Below are positions 23,485 through 35,185 of a stretch of DNA of 64,000 nucleotides, piece after piece. Every line of letters starts with the position of its first letter. The first letter of the stretch is position 1. The notes beneath the pieces were generated by a model, which made no database searches, was not told the origin of the DNA, and worked only from the letters and a program-made list of their open reading frames with translations. The position numbers were made by a program, and so were the translations under genes. This stretch comes from Chloranthus sessilifolius. Lineage: Eukaryota; Streptophyta; Magnoliopsida; Chloranthales; Chloranthaceae. Location of the stretch: positions 125,950,831 to 126,014,830 of the forward strand of contig CM037585.1 in assembly GCA_021018995.1 (NCBI GenBank), given 5' to 3'.

Positions 23485-24426
23485 CTGCCATTTCCTCAAG
23501 CTTTGAGTGGCCCTGCCCCTTTTGATAAGGGTCAGGCACAGATCGAGGAAATGATGGAGACCTTTAAGCAGGTCAAGATAAATTTACCCCTGCTTGATGC
23601 AATCCGACAGGTCCCAGCCTATGCAAAGTTTCTGAAAGACCTCTGTACTCAAAAAAGGAAAGCCAGAGGCCATTTGTCTAAGAAGGTCTTTGCGACTGAT
23701 ACAGTGAATTCTGTATTAATCATGACAATACCTGAGAAGTTGCAAGGCCCAGGGATACCCACTATTCCCTGTATTATTGGTGATCACACAATTGGTAGGG
23801 CCCTTTTGGACCTTGGAGCCAGTGTTAACCTGCTGCCATACAGTGTATATCAGCAGTTAGGTTTGGGGGAGCTGAAGCCCACCCCCATTGTTCTATTGAT
23901 GGCTGATAGGTCCGAGAGGAAACCCATGGGAGTGGTAGAGGATGTCCTAGTAGGGGTAGATAAGTTCTTCTATCCTGCAGACTTCCTTGTCTTGGACATG
24001 GGTTGCAACAAGAGTACATCTCCGATACCTGTTATTCTAGGCATACCATTCTTGGCCACTGCCAATGCATGCATTCAATGTAGGTCTGGGATCATGGAGG
24101 TCACTTTCGGACATATGAAAGTTGAGCTTAATGTGTACAACAGTGCAAAGCACCCTCAGCTGGACAATGAGGAATGCTTTACAATGGATGTACTAGAAGA
24201 AACTGTTGAAGAAGAACTGCACACTCTGCTGGAGTGGAGCAACATTGCCACTGATTTAACTAAAGTTTGGAACTTGGTGGAGGAAGGAAGCCTAGCTTTA
24301 ATGCCAGGAGACACACCCCTAGTGAAGTCTTCTGGGGGCTTAGTACAACATTCCAATTGGAAACTCATATTGCTGCCCCTTCCTCCATCCAACAATACAC
24401 CAATCCTGCCTATAACAAGCCCTTGA
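23485..24426 (+). pseudogene. LTR-D aspartic protease region
   Basis: An open stretch of more than 300 codons holds FDKGQAQIEEMMETFKQVKI and FLKDLCTQKRK, the usual Athila lead-in. It continues with the active site GRALLDLGASVNLLPYSVY (D-L-G in place of D-S/T-G, usual in Athila) and VILGIPFLATANA. It shares its frame with the second half of gag. A shift near 24426 separates it from RT. Confidence 0.88.
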
Positions 24427-24429
24427 TCT

Positions 24430-25297
24430 GGAGCTCAAGAAGCTGCCAGAGACACTAAAATATGCTTTCCTCAAGAAAGAAGAGAAACTTCCTGTGATTA
24501 TCTCCTCTTCTCTTACTAGTGAGCAAGAGGAGGAGTTGCTAACTATTTTGAGGAAGCACAAGAAAGCAATAGGCTGGACCATTGCTGATCTAGGAGGAAT
24601 TGATGCATCAATCTGTATGCATAGGATTCATCTAGAGGAGGGCTCAACCCTCCAGGGAAATGCAGAGGAAACTTAATCCTCACATGCAAGAGGTGGTTCT
24701 GAAAGAAATCATTAAGTTCTTTGGATCTTTGGGGTAATTTACCCCATCTCTGATTCTGAATGGGTGGCACCAATCCAGGTGGTACCCAAGAAATCTAGCA
24801 TAACAGTGATCAAAATCGACTCTGGAGAGTTGAGACCAGCCAGGGAGACCACTGGCTGGAGAGTTTGCATCGATTATCGAAAACTCAACTCCAAGACCAG
24901 AAAGGACCACTTCCCTCTCTCTTTTATTGATCAAATTTTAGACAAGTTGGCTGGGAAGGCTTTTTACTATTTTCTTGATGGGTACTCAGGGTACAATCAG
25001 ATCCTTGTGCACCCCCTTGATCAGGAGAAAACTACATTTACTTATCCGTTTGGCACCTTTGCTTACAGAAGGATGCCTTTTGGACTGTGTAATGCCCCAG
25101 CCACCTTTCAGAGGTGTATGTATGCCATTTTTTCTAATATGATTGATAAATTCTTGGAAATTTTCATGGAGGACTTTTCGGTCTATGGGGATAGCTTTGA
25201 CCAATGTCTACAACACCTCCACCAAGTCCTACAAAGATGTGAAGAGACCAATTCGGTCTTAAGTTGGGAGAAGAGCCACTTCATGGAATTGAGGTAG
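24430..25297 (+). pseudogene. pol: LTR-D reverse transcriptase, frameshifted and active-site altered
   Basis: The lead-in reads KLPETLKYAFLKKEEKLP, then after a shift near 24650 the RT core reads WRVCIDYRKLNSKTRKDHFP, FLDGYSGYNQ, YRRMPFGLCNAPATFQRCM and FMEDFSVYGDSFD. The catalytic motif is normally F/Y-M-D-D, and here the first Asp is Glu (codon at 25169). A deletion near 25290 removes the residues that normally join RT to the connection region and shifts the frame. It is inactive. Confidence 0.9.
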
Positions 25298-25983
25298 ACA
25301 AGGCCAAAGTTGACCTCATTAAAAATCTGCCCCCTCCAAGAATAGTCAAGCAAATCAGATCCTTCCTTGGCCATGATGGATTCTACAGGAGGTTTATCAA
25401 AGACTTCAGCATAATTGCTAAGCCATTGTGCATCCTGCTCTGCCAGGATGTGCCCTTTGACTTCTCTGCTGAATGTCTGAAGGCTTTTGAAACTTTAAAA
25501 ATTTGCCTCACCTCTGCCCCTGTACTCCAAACACCTGACTATACCCTGCCCTTTGAGTTGATGTGTGATGCATCTGACTTGGCAATAGGTGCTGTCTTGG
25601 GCCAAAGAAAGGATAAGATGCCTTTGGTCATTGCATATCTCAGCAAATCACTTGCTGAAGCTCAACTGAACTACACAACCACTGAGAAAGAGCTTCTGGC
25701 AGTGGTTTTTACTGTGAACAAGTTTAGACCTTACCTACTTGGGTATAAAACTGTCATCTTCACTGACCACTCAACATTAAAGTACCTACTATCCAAGAAG
25801 GATGCAAAGCCCAGATTGATTAGATGGATGCTCCTGTTGCAGGAGTTTGACATCGAAATCAAAGATAAGAAAGGTGTAGAAAATGTGGTGGCTGACCACT
25901 TGTCCAGAATTATGTTGGAGAAAGGTGTTGATGACCTCACTACAAATGATGTATTCTCGGATGAGCAATTGTTTGCCATCTAA
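25264..25983 (+). pseudogene. LTR-D RT connection and RNase H domain
   Basis: An open 239-codon stretch begins within the deletion scar. It reads [36 protein letters not shown], then RNase H with [53 protein letters not shown] and [11 protein letters not shown]. RNase H catalytic Asp and Glu positions look retained. It ends at 25981 where the polyprotein should continue. Confidence 0.9.
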
Positions 25984-26839
25984 TCTTTAGCTCCTTGGTA
26001 TGCACATATTGTCAATTAATCTAGTTATAGGCAAGATCCCTTCCCATTGGATAAAAATGGATAAAGACTTGTTTTTCTCACAGGTCAAATTCTTTTTCTG
26101 GGAAGAACCTTGCTTATACAAGTATTGTGCAGACCAAATTATTCGGAAATGTGTTCCCGAAAGTGATATCCCCAGTATTCTGGCCATGTGCCATGAAAAT
26201 GCCTGTGGGGGCCACTTTAGTGGAAAAAAAATAGCTGACAAAGTGTTGCAGTGTGGTTTCTATTGGCCTTCTCTTTTCAGAGATGCCCATACACGCTGCA
26301 AGGCCTGTGAAAGATGTCAGAAACTTGGAGGGCTATCTAAATTAAATTCAATACCTTTATAGCCCATCCTTTTTGTAGAACTGTTTGATGTGTGGGGTAT
26401 TGATTTTATGGGCCCCTTTCCTCCTTCAAATGGTTTTCATTTTATCTTAGTGGCAGTGGATTATATTTCCAAATGGGTAGAAGCCATTACCACAAGAACT
26501 AATGATAATCAGGTGGTCCTCAAGTTCATAAAGCAAAATATCTTCTCCACATTTGGTACCCCTAGAGCCCTTATCAGTGATGGGGGGAGTCATTTCTACA
26601 ACAGAAATTTCGAGAGCCTGCTCAAGAAATATTCTATCACCCATAGGAATGCTACTTCCTACCACCCACAAACCAGTGGGCAAGTTGAAATTTCAAATAG
26701 GGAGATCAAGCATATCCTTGAGAAGACTGTGAGGACTGATAGGAAGGATTGAGCTGACAAGCTTAATGACGCACTGTGGGTTTGTAGGACTGCCTATAAG
26801 ACCCCCATCGGTATGTCCCCTTTCAGACTGATCTATGGC

Positions 26840-26971
26840 AAGGCCTGTCATCTCCCAGTGGAGTTAGAACACAAGGCCTGTCATCTCCCAGTGGAGTTAG
26901 AACACAAGGCCTGTCATCTCCCAGTGGAGTTAGAACACAAGGCCTGTCATCTCCCAGTGGAGTTAGAACAC
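26840..26971. repeat. Perfect 33-bp x4 tandem repeat in LTR-D integrase
   Basis: Units begin at 26840, 26873, 26906 and 26939, each encoding [11 protein letters not shown] and identical to one another, followed by a partial fifth (KAYW). Frame is kept. One copy is the family norm, so this is a recent in-frame expansion of this copy. Confidence 0.95.
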
Positions 26972-27211
26972 AAGGCCTATTGGGCCATTAAACATTTAAA
27001 TCTAGATCTAACTTCTGCTGGTCATCAAAGGTTGCTGCAGTTGTCGAAATTGGAAGAACTAAGGATGGATGCTTATGCCAATGCCAGGATCTACAAGGAA
27101 AGGTCCAAAGCTTTCTTTGACAGAGGACTTTTGAGAAAGAGTTTCAATGTGGGTGATAAGGTTTGGTTGTTTAACTCCAAACTTAATTTTTTTTTGGGCA
27201 AATTGAAATCC

Positions 27212-27216
27212 AGATG
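27212..27216. repeat. Target-site duplication of LTR-C (AGATG), left copy
   Basis: AGATG precedes TGTGACAGCCC and recurs at 39360-39364 after ATTACA. Removing one copy and the insert restores the D integrase frame. Confidence 0.95.
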
Positions 27217-28806
27217 TGTGACAGCCCGGATTTCAGCACCTCGAAACCCGTGCCATCGACACGATCATCTTGACCGTGCCCCTTAGCTATGCACGGAACT
27301 TTGGTATATCAAGCAGCAATAATGAACTGAAATGACAATAATAAATGCAGAAATAAATTATCATTTAAATATTTCTCAAAAGACAGTTCTACCTTCATGC
27401 CTCTGCATGAATGGAGAACCGATCTGAACCATCGATGATCGCTGATCATCAATGATGGTTCGCCCTAAAAATATAATCTCATGACTTAATTACATTGTTT
27501 AACAAAAATAAGGCTTGACATACCAAGCCGCACAAAACAAGCTCACAAAATCTCTCAAAGCTGCACAACGGAGTCCTCTAGAAGATGTCCTCAGGAGGTG
27601 GCTCCAACTCGTCACCAGGTGCAGGGTCTGACTAACCAGGGTCAACGTCCCCTGAAGCGTCAACAGCTGCTAACAATGGACCTGCGACGTATAGTCTAAA
27701 GGGTGAGCTACATCCTAGCTCAATAGGGAACAAAACACAGTGAACATATAAATTAAAACTCACATGTATTCCATGATATGTCATGCATGATGTATCTATG
27801 CAATTACTGAGAAAAACAATCGAAAAGCATCATATTTTACTGGTAGTTTACATATATCTTTTAATCACTCATGAGATTCCCATTAGATTAATCGAATCCC
27901 AATTCGATTAATCGAAATTCTCCACTCTATCCATTCGATTCTCAATTCGAGTAATCTAATTCCCAAAATCGATTAATCGATCCCAAATCGATTAATCAAA
28001 ATTCTAAATCGATTAATCGAAATTCCATTTCGATTAGTCGATTTCTCCAAGTCCTTTTCTTCCCTCCACTGGAGTTCACTGGAGGTTCCCAGTCGATTAA
28101 TCGATACCAAAATCGATTAATCGAAATTCAAAGTCAATTAATCGAAACTCAATTCGATTAATCGAAATCGGGGTCCTCTGAATTTTCAACTTCTTGGCAA
28201 AAATTGATTAATCGAGTCTCACTTTCGATTAATCAAAATGGCCAGATTCAGCCCCCTCTTGGGCTGTTCTTTCCAATCTTCTTCCAACTGATTTCTCTTT
28301 CTCTTCTAAGCCATTATCCTATGATTTTAGCTATTTCTAACTATAATTAAACCCTTCAAGAATTTTACCTTCAACCAATCTCCAATTGATTAGGTCAAGT
28401 GGTTGGAAAGGCTAGGGTTCCAGCTTTGCTTCTAGTGGATCCCTCGTGTCGAATCGGCCTTTTAAATGCTTGAATCCCCCTTCCAAACACCCACCATTAC
28501 TCCTTGCATTAAGTATGTTCTCCCTCTCTCTCTCTCTTCTTTACTCTCTCTCAACAACCAAACAAAAGAACTAGGGCTATTAAACCCTTTTATTTCTCAT
28601 TCAACTCGTGTGTTGAGCACATACACCAGAACAGGTGTATGTGACTCCAGATTTTCATCACACTCACCATATTCACTCGAATTCTCACATCTCATCTGTT
28701 CATCGCACCCTATGCTAACTATCGGACTCCTATTTGGTCAAACCTCTGACCAATCGGGCATGGATCCTGAGGTCACTGTTTAACTTGAAATTTTCGAGAT
28801 ATTACA
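27217..28806 (-). repeat. LTR-C 3' LTR with 0.94-kb internal deletion
   Basis: It matches 36820-39359 from end to end except that the sequence equivalent to about 37470-38408 is missing at about 27873, with a short GA overlap at the junction. The lost part holds the 23-bp triple repeat and some of the palindrome array. Confidence 0.92.
27885..28250. repeat. Palindrome array of LTR-C type (TTCGATTAATCGAA), 3' LTR copy
   Basis: About 15 copies of the 14-bp palindrome TTCGATTAATCGAA or near variants. Spacing mostly 19-21 bp between centres, with one larger gap around the 'ccctccactggag' phrase. Confidence 0.92.
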
Positions 28807-29155
28807 TCCTCCCCACCTTGGGAATTTTCGTCATCGAAAATAACCCAAAGGTGCGTAGGTTTGGTTTGCCCCCTCCTCCCCACACTCTTGTGTGAGGTGG
28901 GCCAGTTGTTTAATACAATAGAGTATAGACACACACATAGCATAAAAATATAATTGCACTAGAAAATTTACAAAACCATTACAGAATGTAAGAAAACGAC
29001 GACACATGACAGAATGTAAGAAAAACAATGATCATAAATATAGAAAATTGTTTCTGTATTTCATTATATTCTCAAAATTACAGTTGTTGTTTACAGCTTT
29101 TGAATTACATCAAAACTCCCAAAATGGGTAATACAAAAAGATCCTCATCTCGGTG
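28807..29155 (-). other. LTR-C polypurine tract and 3' untranslated region
   Basis: Reverse-complemented, AAGGTGGGGAGGA at 28807-28820 precedes the 3' LTR directly, with TCGATGACGAAAATTCCC upstream. The rest to 29155 shows no coding sequence. Confidence 0.85.
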
Positions 29156-30673
29156 TCAAGCCGTCCCTTCTGGTGGCTGATCTGCTGTAGGAGCAGGCTG
29201 CTTTGACTGGGCTGGCTGCTGTGGCTCTGTAGGGTGCTCCCGCGGCTGGGGTGTGGAGCATACTGCATCGGTAGCCGCGGTGGTCAGACGGAAAACGGGA
29301 CCCTATGGAAGGCAGTCCGTCCCGCGGTCCACTCCTCCTCCTGAGCTAAATACCGCTGGTAGTCCAACGGGTAGATGTAGCGGAGGGTATGGAACATAAG
29401 GAAGTCCATCCTCCGGTTCATCCACTCGTTGTTGGCCTCCATATGTGCCAATACGTCCTCGATGGTAGGACCAGAGTGAGATGCGCGTCGGCGGTAGGAT
29501 GACGTGGGTGTAGCTGGCGCGGACTGTGCTGGCGGTGTAGGTGAAACTGTGGTATGGGAGGGTTTCCCCCCGCTGCTGGCTCAACCAAGTGTGCCCCACC
29601 CACGGGTGGGTCCTGATGTGGTGGTGGGGGTGGTGGTGGTGCTACTGCCGCTGCTGCTGCTGCTGGAACTGGACCCGGAGCCGGTAGGGCCCGCTTCAAC
29701 AAGTTGTAACTACGGCTCCATGAAGGCTTCTAAAACGTCTTCACTTGGTTCATTGCCCTCACCTCATGGGGTGATACCATATACTCGGGAGCGTTGGAGT
29801 AGCACTCCAAGATACTCGATATGAGCCGAGCATACGACATCCTCTCCTTAGGCCTCAAGTTGCCCTTCATCAATTTACCTTTGATGTACCTCATCCCCTT
29901 TAGGACGATCATGGTAGCATCAAACCATCGGCCACAAAAGCCGCATAAAGTGCCTGCTGCACTTTCTCTACGCGCTCTGTGTCGTGGCACAGTGGATATA
30001 GGTTGCACTTGATTATTGAATCAAGCATCCACATATAGTGGGGAAGGTCGACCCTCTTGATGGAGGATCCCGACCCCTTTTTCCCGTTAGTCATGCGGGT
30101 CATAATCTCTTCAAATTTAACTTCCTCTTCAAAGGGTGGGAAGAGGGTGGTCTCTGGGGTGAAATCGAGGTAACACTCGAGTACCTCGTGTATATGGCGA
30201 CGGGTGATCGTGTATTCCCGACCCTCAATCTTAGTCAAAAAGATATCGTCAGTAGGGCTGTCTGTCAGCCCTTGGTAAAACAATCTAACGAATCTAGGGT
30301 AGTGGGAACCCCGGATTGGTTTCAAAAGATTGCTGAGACCAGCATTTTGGAGGTAATTGCGAGCCCATTAGGTCTCGCCCGGTACGTCGAGGTTCGTGAA
30401 GAGAGTTGGGCCGATGATGTACTCGACCTCAAAGGTCTTAGCTGGCCACCACTCATTGGGTTGTAGCACGTTAGTGGGTGGTGGCGGCATGGGGGTAGAT
30501 TCACGTGAAGACTCGCGTGAAGACGCACTCGTCGAACCGGAGGTGGTCTCCGATGTCAACGGTGATGGAGTCCTCACCGGTGAAGGGGTAGGTGGTGGCG
30601 GAGCGGCGTTCTTACGCTGGACCGAGAGCTTAGAGGTCGCCCTTGCCGAAGACAACTGTGTTTTCTGCGGCAT
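29156..30673 (-). pseudogene. LTR-C accessory ORF (putative plant transposon protein domain), frameshifted
   Basis: It starts at 30673 (MPQKTQLSSARATSK), with a Pro/Ser-rich N-terminus and NEWWPAKTFEVEY like LTR-A's NEWWAETEFAYEY. After frameshifts near 30350 and 29950 it keeps HYPRFVRLFYQGL, LPHYMWMLDSIIKCNLYP, GRWFDATMIVLKGMRY and, near 29400, NEWMNRRMDFL. The last matches the region after the stops in LTR-A. It has a Pro/Gly/Ser-rich linker at about 29620-29700 and a probable end at TGA 29156-29158. The role is unknown. No membrane segment is seen. Confidence 0.8.
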
Positions 30674-30900
30674 TTTAGGGAAATAAGCTTAAACTAGGGT
30701 ATTTATGGCTCAAGTGGAAAGAAAAAGCACAAATCTAGGGTTTACCTTAGGTTTCGATGTGAAAGTAGGCGATCTCGGTCGAAAAGCAATGAAAAATGCT
30801 CAAAACCCTAGCTCGGATGGATGGCCGGAGAAGAAGGAGAAAAGGCGCCCAAAACTCAAAAGCTCAAATGATTTCGGATGGGGAAAAAAATCCCCAAATT

Positions 30901-30910
30901 TATATATATA
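30901..30910 (-). promoter_or_regulatory. TATA box of a proposed internal promoter for the LTR-C accessory ORF
   Basis: TATATATATA directly abuts the palindrome array and lies about 232 bp before the ATG at 30673 on the minus strand, matching the layout in LTR-A. A telo-box-like AAACCCTA is at about 30802 (plus strand). Activity is inferred. Confidence 0.6.
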
Positions 30911-30911
30911 G

Positions 30912-31625
30912 GCTCAGATTCGATTAATCGAAATCCAATCTCGATTAATCGAGATTCAAAAGTAGGTCAAGCCGCTCAAAATCGATTAATCGATTTCCAA
31001 ATTCGATTAGTCGAAACTCAAAATCAATTAATCGAAATCGTATACGTTAAATTTTTTTCAAGTTTTAGAGCTCACGGGCGTGAGCCAGTCGATTAATTGA
31101 AATCCATTTCGATTAATCGAAATTCCAAAATCGATTAATCGAAATTCACTTCGATTAATCGAAATCGTGCTGTCCCTTCAGAAATTTTCAGGATTCTTTA
31201 AGTTACTCGATTAGTCGAACTATGATTCGATTAATCGAAATCTCAAATCGATTAATCGAATTTCACTTCGATTAATCGAAATCGTTTCTCATACTTCAAA
31301 TTTTCTAATTTCCTTAAGTTTATTGATTAATCGAACTTCCAGTTCGATTAATCGAAACCATAAATCGATTAATCGAATTCCTCCTCGATTAATCGAAATT
31401 TCATAAAATCCCTCTAAGTCCTAAAATTCTCAATTTGTTCGATTAATCGAACCCTCAATTCGATTAATCGAAAACCTAAATCAATTAATCGAAACCAAGA
31501 ATCGATTAATCAAAATTTCACTCTGTCATTTTTCTAATCCTTATTCAAGTTCCCAGTCACTGGCACATGCCAGTCGACTAATCGAACAAAATCGATTAAT
31601 CGATTTGGAAATCGACTAATCAGTT
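30912..31625. repeat. Palindrome array of LTR-C type, post-pol copy
   Basis: About 28 copies or near copies of TTCGATTAATCGAA, commonly 20-21 bp apart, lie between the chromodomain and the accessory ORF's TATA box. This is the densest array in the window and uses the same motif as the C LTRs. Confidence 0.93.
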
Positions 31626-31849
31626 TTGATCAAATTCTGTTGTGTTTTTTTTTTTTTTTCCAAATTTCTCTGTCTATTTGATTTATCTTGGTAATTTATG
31701 ATATCAAGTGATCCTTGGTTCTACAAAACAAATCATCATGGTCATGTGTGTTTTAAAAAATTTCTATATCATACTTTGATAAAAAATTTACATTGGATTA
31801 CAAATTTTGTCAAAATCCATAAACACATTTGCGGGAGTAGAATTGACTC

Positions 31850-33461
31850 TCAAGTGGTTGGAAACAAGGCTGGATATTGTTCTTTCACATCGGCCTCTCG
31901 TTCCCATGTAGCTTCCTCGGCCATATGATGGTTCCATCTGACAAGTACGAGTGGAATCACTTTCGTTCGCAGTACTTGTTTCTTTCGATCCAAAATCTCC
32001 ACCGGCTCTTCGATCATGGTCATGTCCTCATGCATCTCTAACTCTTGACCTCTCAACACATGGTCAGGGTCATTAATGTACTTCCTAAGCATTGATACGT
32101 GAAAGACATTGTGTACTGAATCGAACAACGGTGGTAATCCAATACGGTAAGAAACTTCCCCTACTCGTCCCAAAACTTCAAATGGTCCAAGGTAGCGGTG
32201 ACTTAGCTTCCCTCTCTTTCCAAATCTCATCACCCCCTTCATAGGTGATACTTTCACAAAGACATGTTCACACTCCGCTTGATATCGCATAGCTTTTACA
32301 TGCGCTGCGCCGTTTTAAGTTTTGCCCTTATCATACGAACATAGGCGGCATTATCTTCAAGCAATTCAGGTCCTAAAATAAACTTCTCACCCGTTTCTTC
32401 CCAATTAATGGGCGATCTACATCGCCGTCCGTAGAGTGCTTCATATGGTGCCATCTTCGTCGGCTGGCATTATATGCAAACTCAATCAAAGGTAGGTGCT
32501 GATCCCATGATCCTTGTAGCTCTAACATACATGCCCTAAGCATGTCCTCGATAATCTGATTGACCCTTTTCATCATCCGTTATGGATGGAATGCGATCGA
32601 AATCTAGTCGCGTTCCCATTCCTTCTTGAAATTTCTTCCAGAACTTTGATGATACAATGGGTCACGGTCTGAAACAATGCTACTCGGAATCCCATGCAAA
32701 CGGACAATCTCCTTCATATATAGTCGTGCCAGTCTCCCCGCCGTATACATTGTGTTGTAAGGCAAGAAGTGCGCTGACTTGGTCAATCGATCGACCACTA
32801 CCCAAATGGCATTGTATTTCTTGGCAATACGTGGTAATCCAACAATGAAATCCATCGAGATCAATTCCCACTTCCATTCTAGTATTGGTAAAGGCTGCAA
32901 TAGTCCAACAGGATGCCTATGGTCAATCTTTACCTGCTGACAGGTCAAACACCGTGACACGTATTCGGCCACGTCTTGTTTCAAACCTCTCCACCAATAG
33001 TTCTTTTTCAAGTCTTGATACATTTTGGTGCTACCAGGGTGGATAGCATAATTTGACTTGTGGGCTTCATCAAGAATTGTTCGTCTTAACTCGGCATTGT
33101 CTGGAATGCAAAGACGGCCCTTGAACAATAAAGAACCATCTTCTTTCACTGAGAAGTCCGGCCTGATGCCTTCAATCACATCTTGATGAATCTTTATTAA
33201 CGTTGGATCTTTCATCTGTAGATCGTGGATATGCTCAAATATTATTGGTCTCACTAAGATGTTAGCCAAAAAGGATCCTGTAGCTCTCGACTCAATGTTT
33301 GCATCATAGAGTGCCAAGTCTTCCAATAGTTTCCACCGGTGCATACCCAAAATCAAACTAGCTAATTGAGCTGAACTTTTCTGACTCAAAGCATTAGCTA
33401 CCACGTTAGCCTTGCCTGGATGGTATTGTATTGAACAATCATAATCCTTGAGGAATTCCAT
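31850..33461 (-). pseudogene. LTR-C integrase and chromodomain, broken
   Basis: A 285-codon open stretch (33461 to 32604) holds the end of RNase H ([14 protein letters not shown]), the HHCC region (H..NYAIHPGSTK, CLTCQQVK) and the catalytic core (SMDFIVGLPR, IVSDRDPLY). A frameshift at about 32640 and further breaks to 32290 affect the rest. The final stretch 32290-31850 has RKYINDPDHVL and a chromodomain (VEILDRKKQVLRTKVIPLVL, EEATWEREAD) ending at 31850. That domain is better kept than in LTR-A. Confidence 0.92.
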
Positions 33462-34588
33462 CCATCTGCGCTATCTCATGTTGAGCTCCTTCTGTGTAAA
33501 TAGGTATCGAAGGCTCTTATAATCGGTAAAAATTTCAAACGTCTCACCATACAAGTAATGTCTCCAAATCTTCAGCACAAAAATGACTGCTACTAGCTCC
33601 AAGTCATGAGTCAGGTAATTTTCTCATGTTCTTTCAGCTGTCTTGACCCGTAAGCTATCACTTTCTTGTGTTGGTTGAGCACGCAACCCAAACCATTGTA
33701 TGAAGCATCGCTGTACACTGCGTATCCTCCACTGCCTGAAGGAATCGTTAGCACTGGAGCTGAAGTGAGTCTCATCTTGAGTTCTTGAAAACTCTTCTCA
33801 CATACCTCACTCCACTCGAATCTTGAATCCTTTCGTGTCAGCTTCGTGAGAGGTCCTGAAATCTTTGAAAACCCCTCGACAAAACGTCGATAGTAGCCTG
33901 CTAACCCAAGAAAACTTTGGACATCGGTCACTGTCTTTGGTTTCTCCCATTTAACCACTGCTTCTATCTTTGCTGGATCTACAGTGACACCGTGCTTTGA
34001 TACAATATGTCCCAAAAAGCTAACCTCTTCCAACCAAAATTCACATTTGTTGAGTTTGGCGTACAATTGGTGTTCACGTAGCGTCTGTAGAGAAATCCTC
34101 AAATGTTCTTCATGTTCTGTCTTGGATTTGGAATATATCAGAATGTCGTCAACGAACACTACGACACAAGAGTCTAGGTGTGGTTTAAACACTTGATTCA
34201 TTAGATCCATAAATGACGCTGGAGCATTCGTCAACCCGAACGGCATTACAAGGAATTCATAGTGTCCATACCGTGTCCTGAAAGCTGTCTTCTGGATGTC
34301 CTCTGCCTTGACCCTCAACTGATGGTATCCAGATCTCAGGTCGATCTTGGAAAAATACCTCGCTCCTTGCAATTGATCAAACAGATCGTCGATTCTAGGC
34401 AAAGGGTAACGGTTCTTGACAGTGAGTTTGTTTAGTTGTCGATAGTCAATGCATAGACGCATTGACCCATCTTCCTTCTTAACAAACAAGACCAGTGCTC
34501 CCCACGGAGACACGCTCGGTCTGACAAACCCCTTATCCATGAGCTCTTGTAGTTGCTCTTTCAACTCCTTCAACTCAGCAGGAGCCAT
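33462..34588 (-). pseudogene. pol: LTR-C reverse transcriptase and RNase H; RT open, RNase H frameshifted
   Basis: A 325-codon open stretch (34588 to 33611) has all RT motifs: [45 protein letters not shown] and catalytic [12 protein letters not shown]. The connection [19 protein letters not shown] and RNase H start [15 protein letters not shown] follow. A small indel near 33615 breaks RNase H, which continues in another frame ([12 protein letters not shown] region, about 33500). It is the best-kept polymerase in the window and the natural reference for reading LTR-A's stops. Confidence 0.93.
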
Positions 34589-35185
34589 TCTAAGTCAATG
34601 GCGAATTCTACTTCTCTCTCTGGAGGTAATCCAGGCAACTCTTCTGGAAAAATGTCGGCGAAGTCTCGCACAACTGCTATCTCAGAGATGACGCTCTTTT
34701 CTTCCTTGTCCTCCTTTAAGAAAGTCAACTACTCACTGTAACCCTTCCTGATCATTCGCTCGACCCTTACTACTGAGATCAGTGGCATACGTGATGACCT
34801 CACTCCTTGAAATCAAAATGATCTTCTTGTGTTGGGTCGGAAGATGACAACCTTGTTCTTGCAATCGACCGTTGCACAATGTTGTGCCAACCAGTCCATG
34901 CCAAGGATCACATCAATCCCTTGCATGTCCAGCAGTATCAACTTTGCCTCCAATCATGCACCTCCAGGTCTCGAATTGCTACGATGACGAATTTGCAAGC
35001 TAGCTCCGTGTCCATTAACTCTCCAGTAGGAATAGACACAGATAGGACAAAATCCAACGCCTCTGGAATAATCTTCATCCTCTTGGCAAATCGTGGAGTG
35101 ACGAATGAGTGTGTAGACCCTGGGTCTATCAACACTCTAGCGTCATATCCAACGAAGCATCCTTTCTCATATATAGTTAGCGTAC
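34589..35185 (-). pseudogene. LTR-C aspartic protease, frameshifted
   Basis: Exon 2 begins at 35185 (GTACGCTAAC). The protease reads DARVLIDPGSTHSFVTPRFA then LSVSIPTGELMDTELACKFV, and after a frameshift near 34945 the LGMDWL-type end is still visible around 34890. It has D-P-G at the active site as in LTR-A. Confidence 0.87.

Larger units (their letters stand above)
26000..27216 (+). pseudogene. LTR-D integrase, N-terminal and core part, interrupted by LTR-C
   Basis: The HHCC domain reads CHENACGGHFSGKKIADK then CKACERCQK. After a TAG near 26360 the catalytic core reads [25 protein letters not shown] and [16 protein letters not shown], with D-D-E present. A TGA occurs near 26750. At 26840-26971 an 11-residue block is repeated four times. 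The frame then reaches [14 protein letters not shown] and is cut by LTR-C at 27216. The remaining C-terminus resumes at 39365. Confidence 0.9.

Noticed and set aside
27217-27286. Extension of LTR-D integrase to 27286 as a C-terminal tail
   Set aside because: The last part is read-through into the LTR-C terminus. The true continuation is at 39365.
28466-28783. 105-codon ORF found in both C LTRs (also 39019-39336), antisense to the element
   Set aside because: The two LTRs are copies of one sequence, so sharing an ORF is expected. No recognisable domain, low-complexity TC tract inside.
29303-29824. Plus- and minus-strand ORFs rich in Pro/Gly/Val over 29300-29830
   Set aside because: GC-rich shadow frames of the C accessory ORF. 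Only the frames with homology to the LTR-A ORF were kept.
30912-31625. CRISPR-like repeat and spacer pattern
   Set aside because: The repeats are 10-14 bp, palindromic and variable. Spacers are about 6-10 bp, no cas genes occur and the context is plant retrotransposon DNA.
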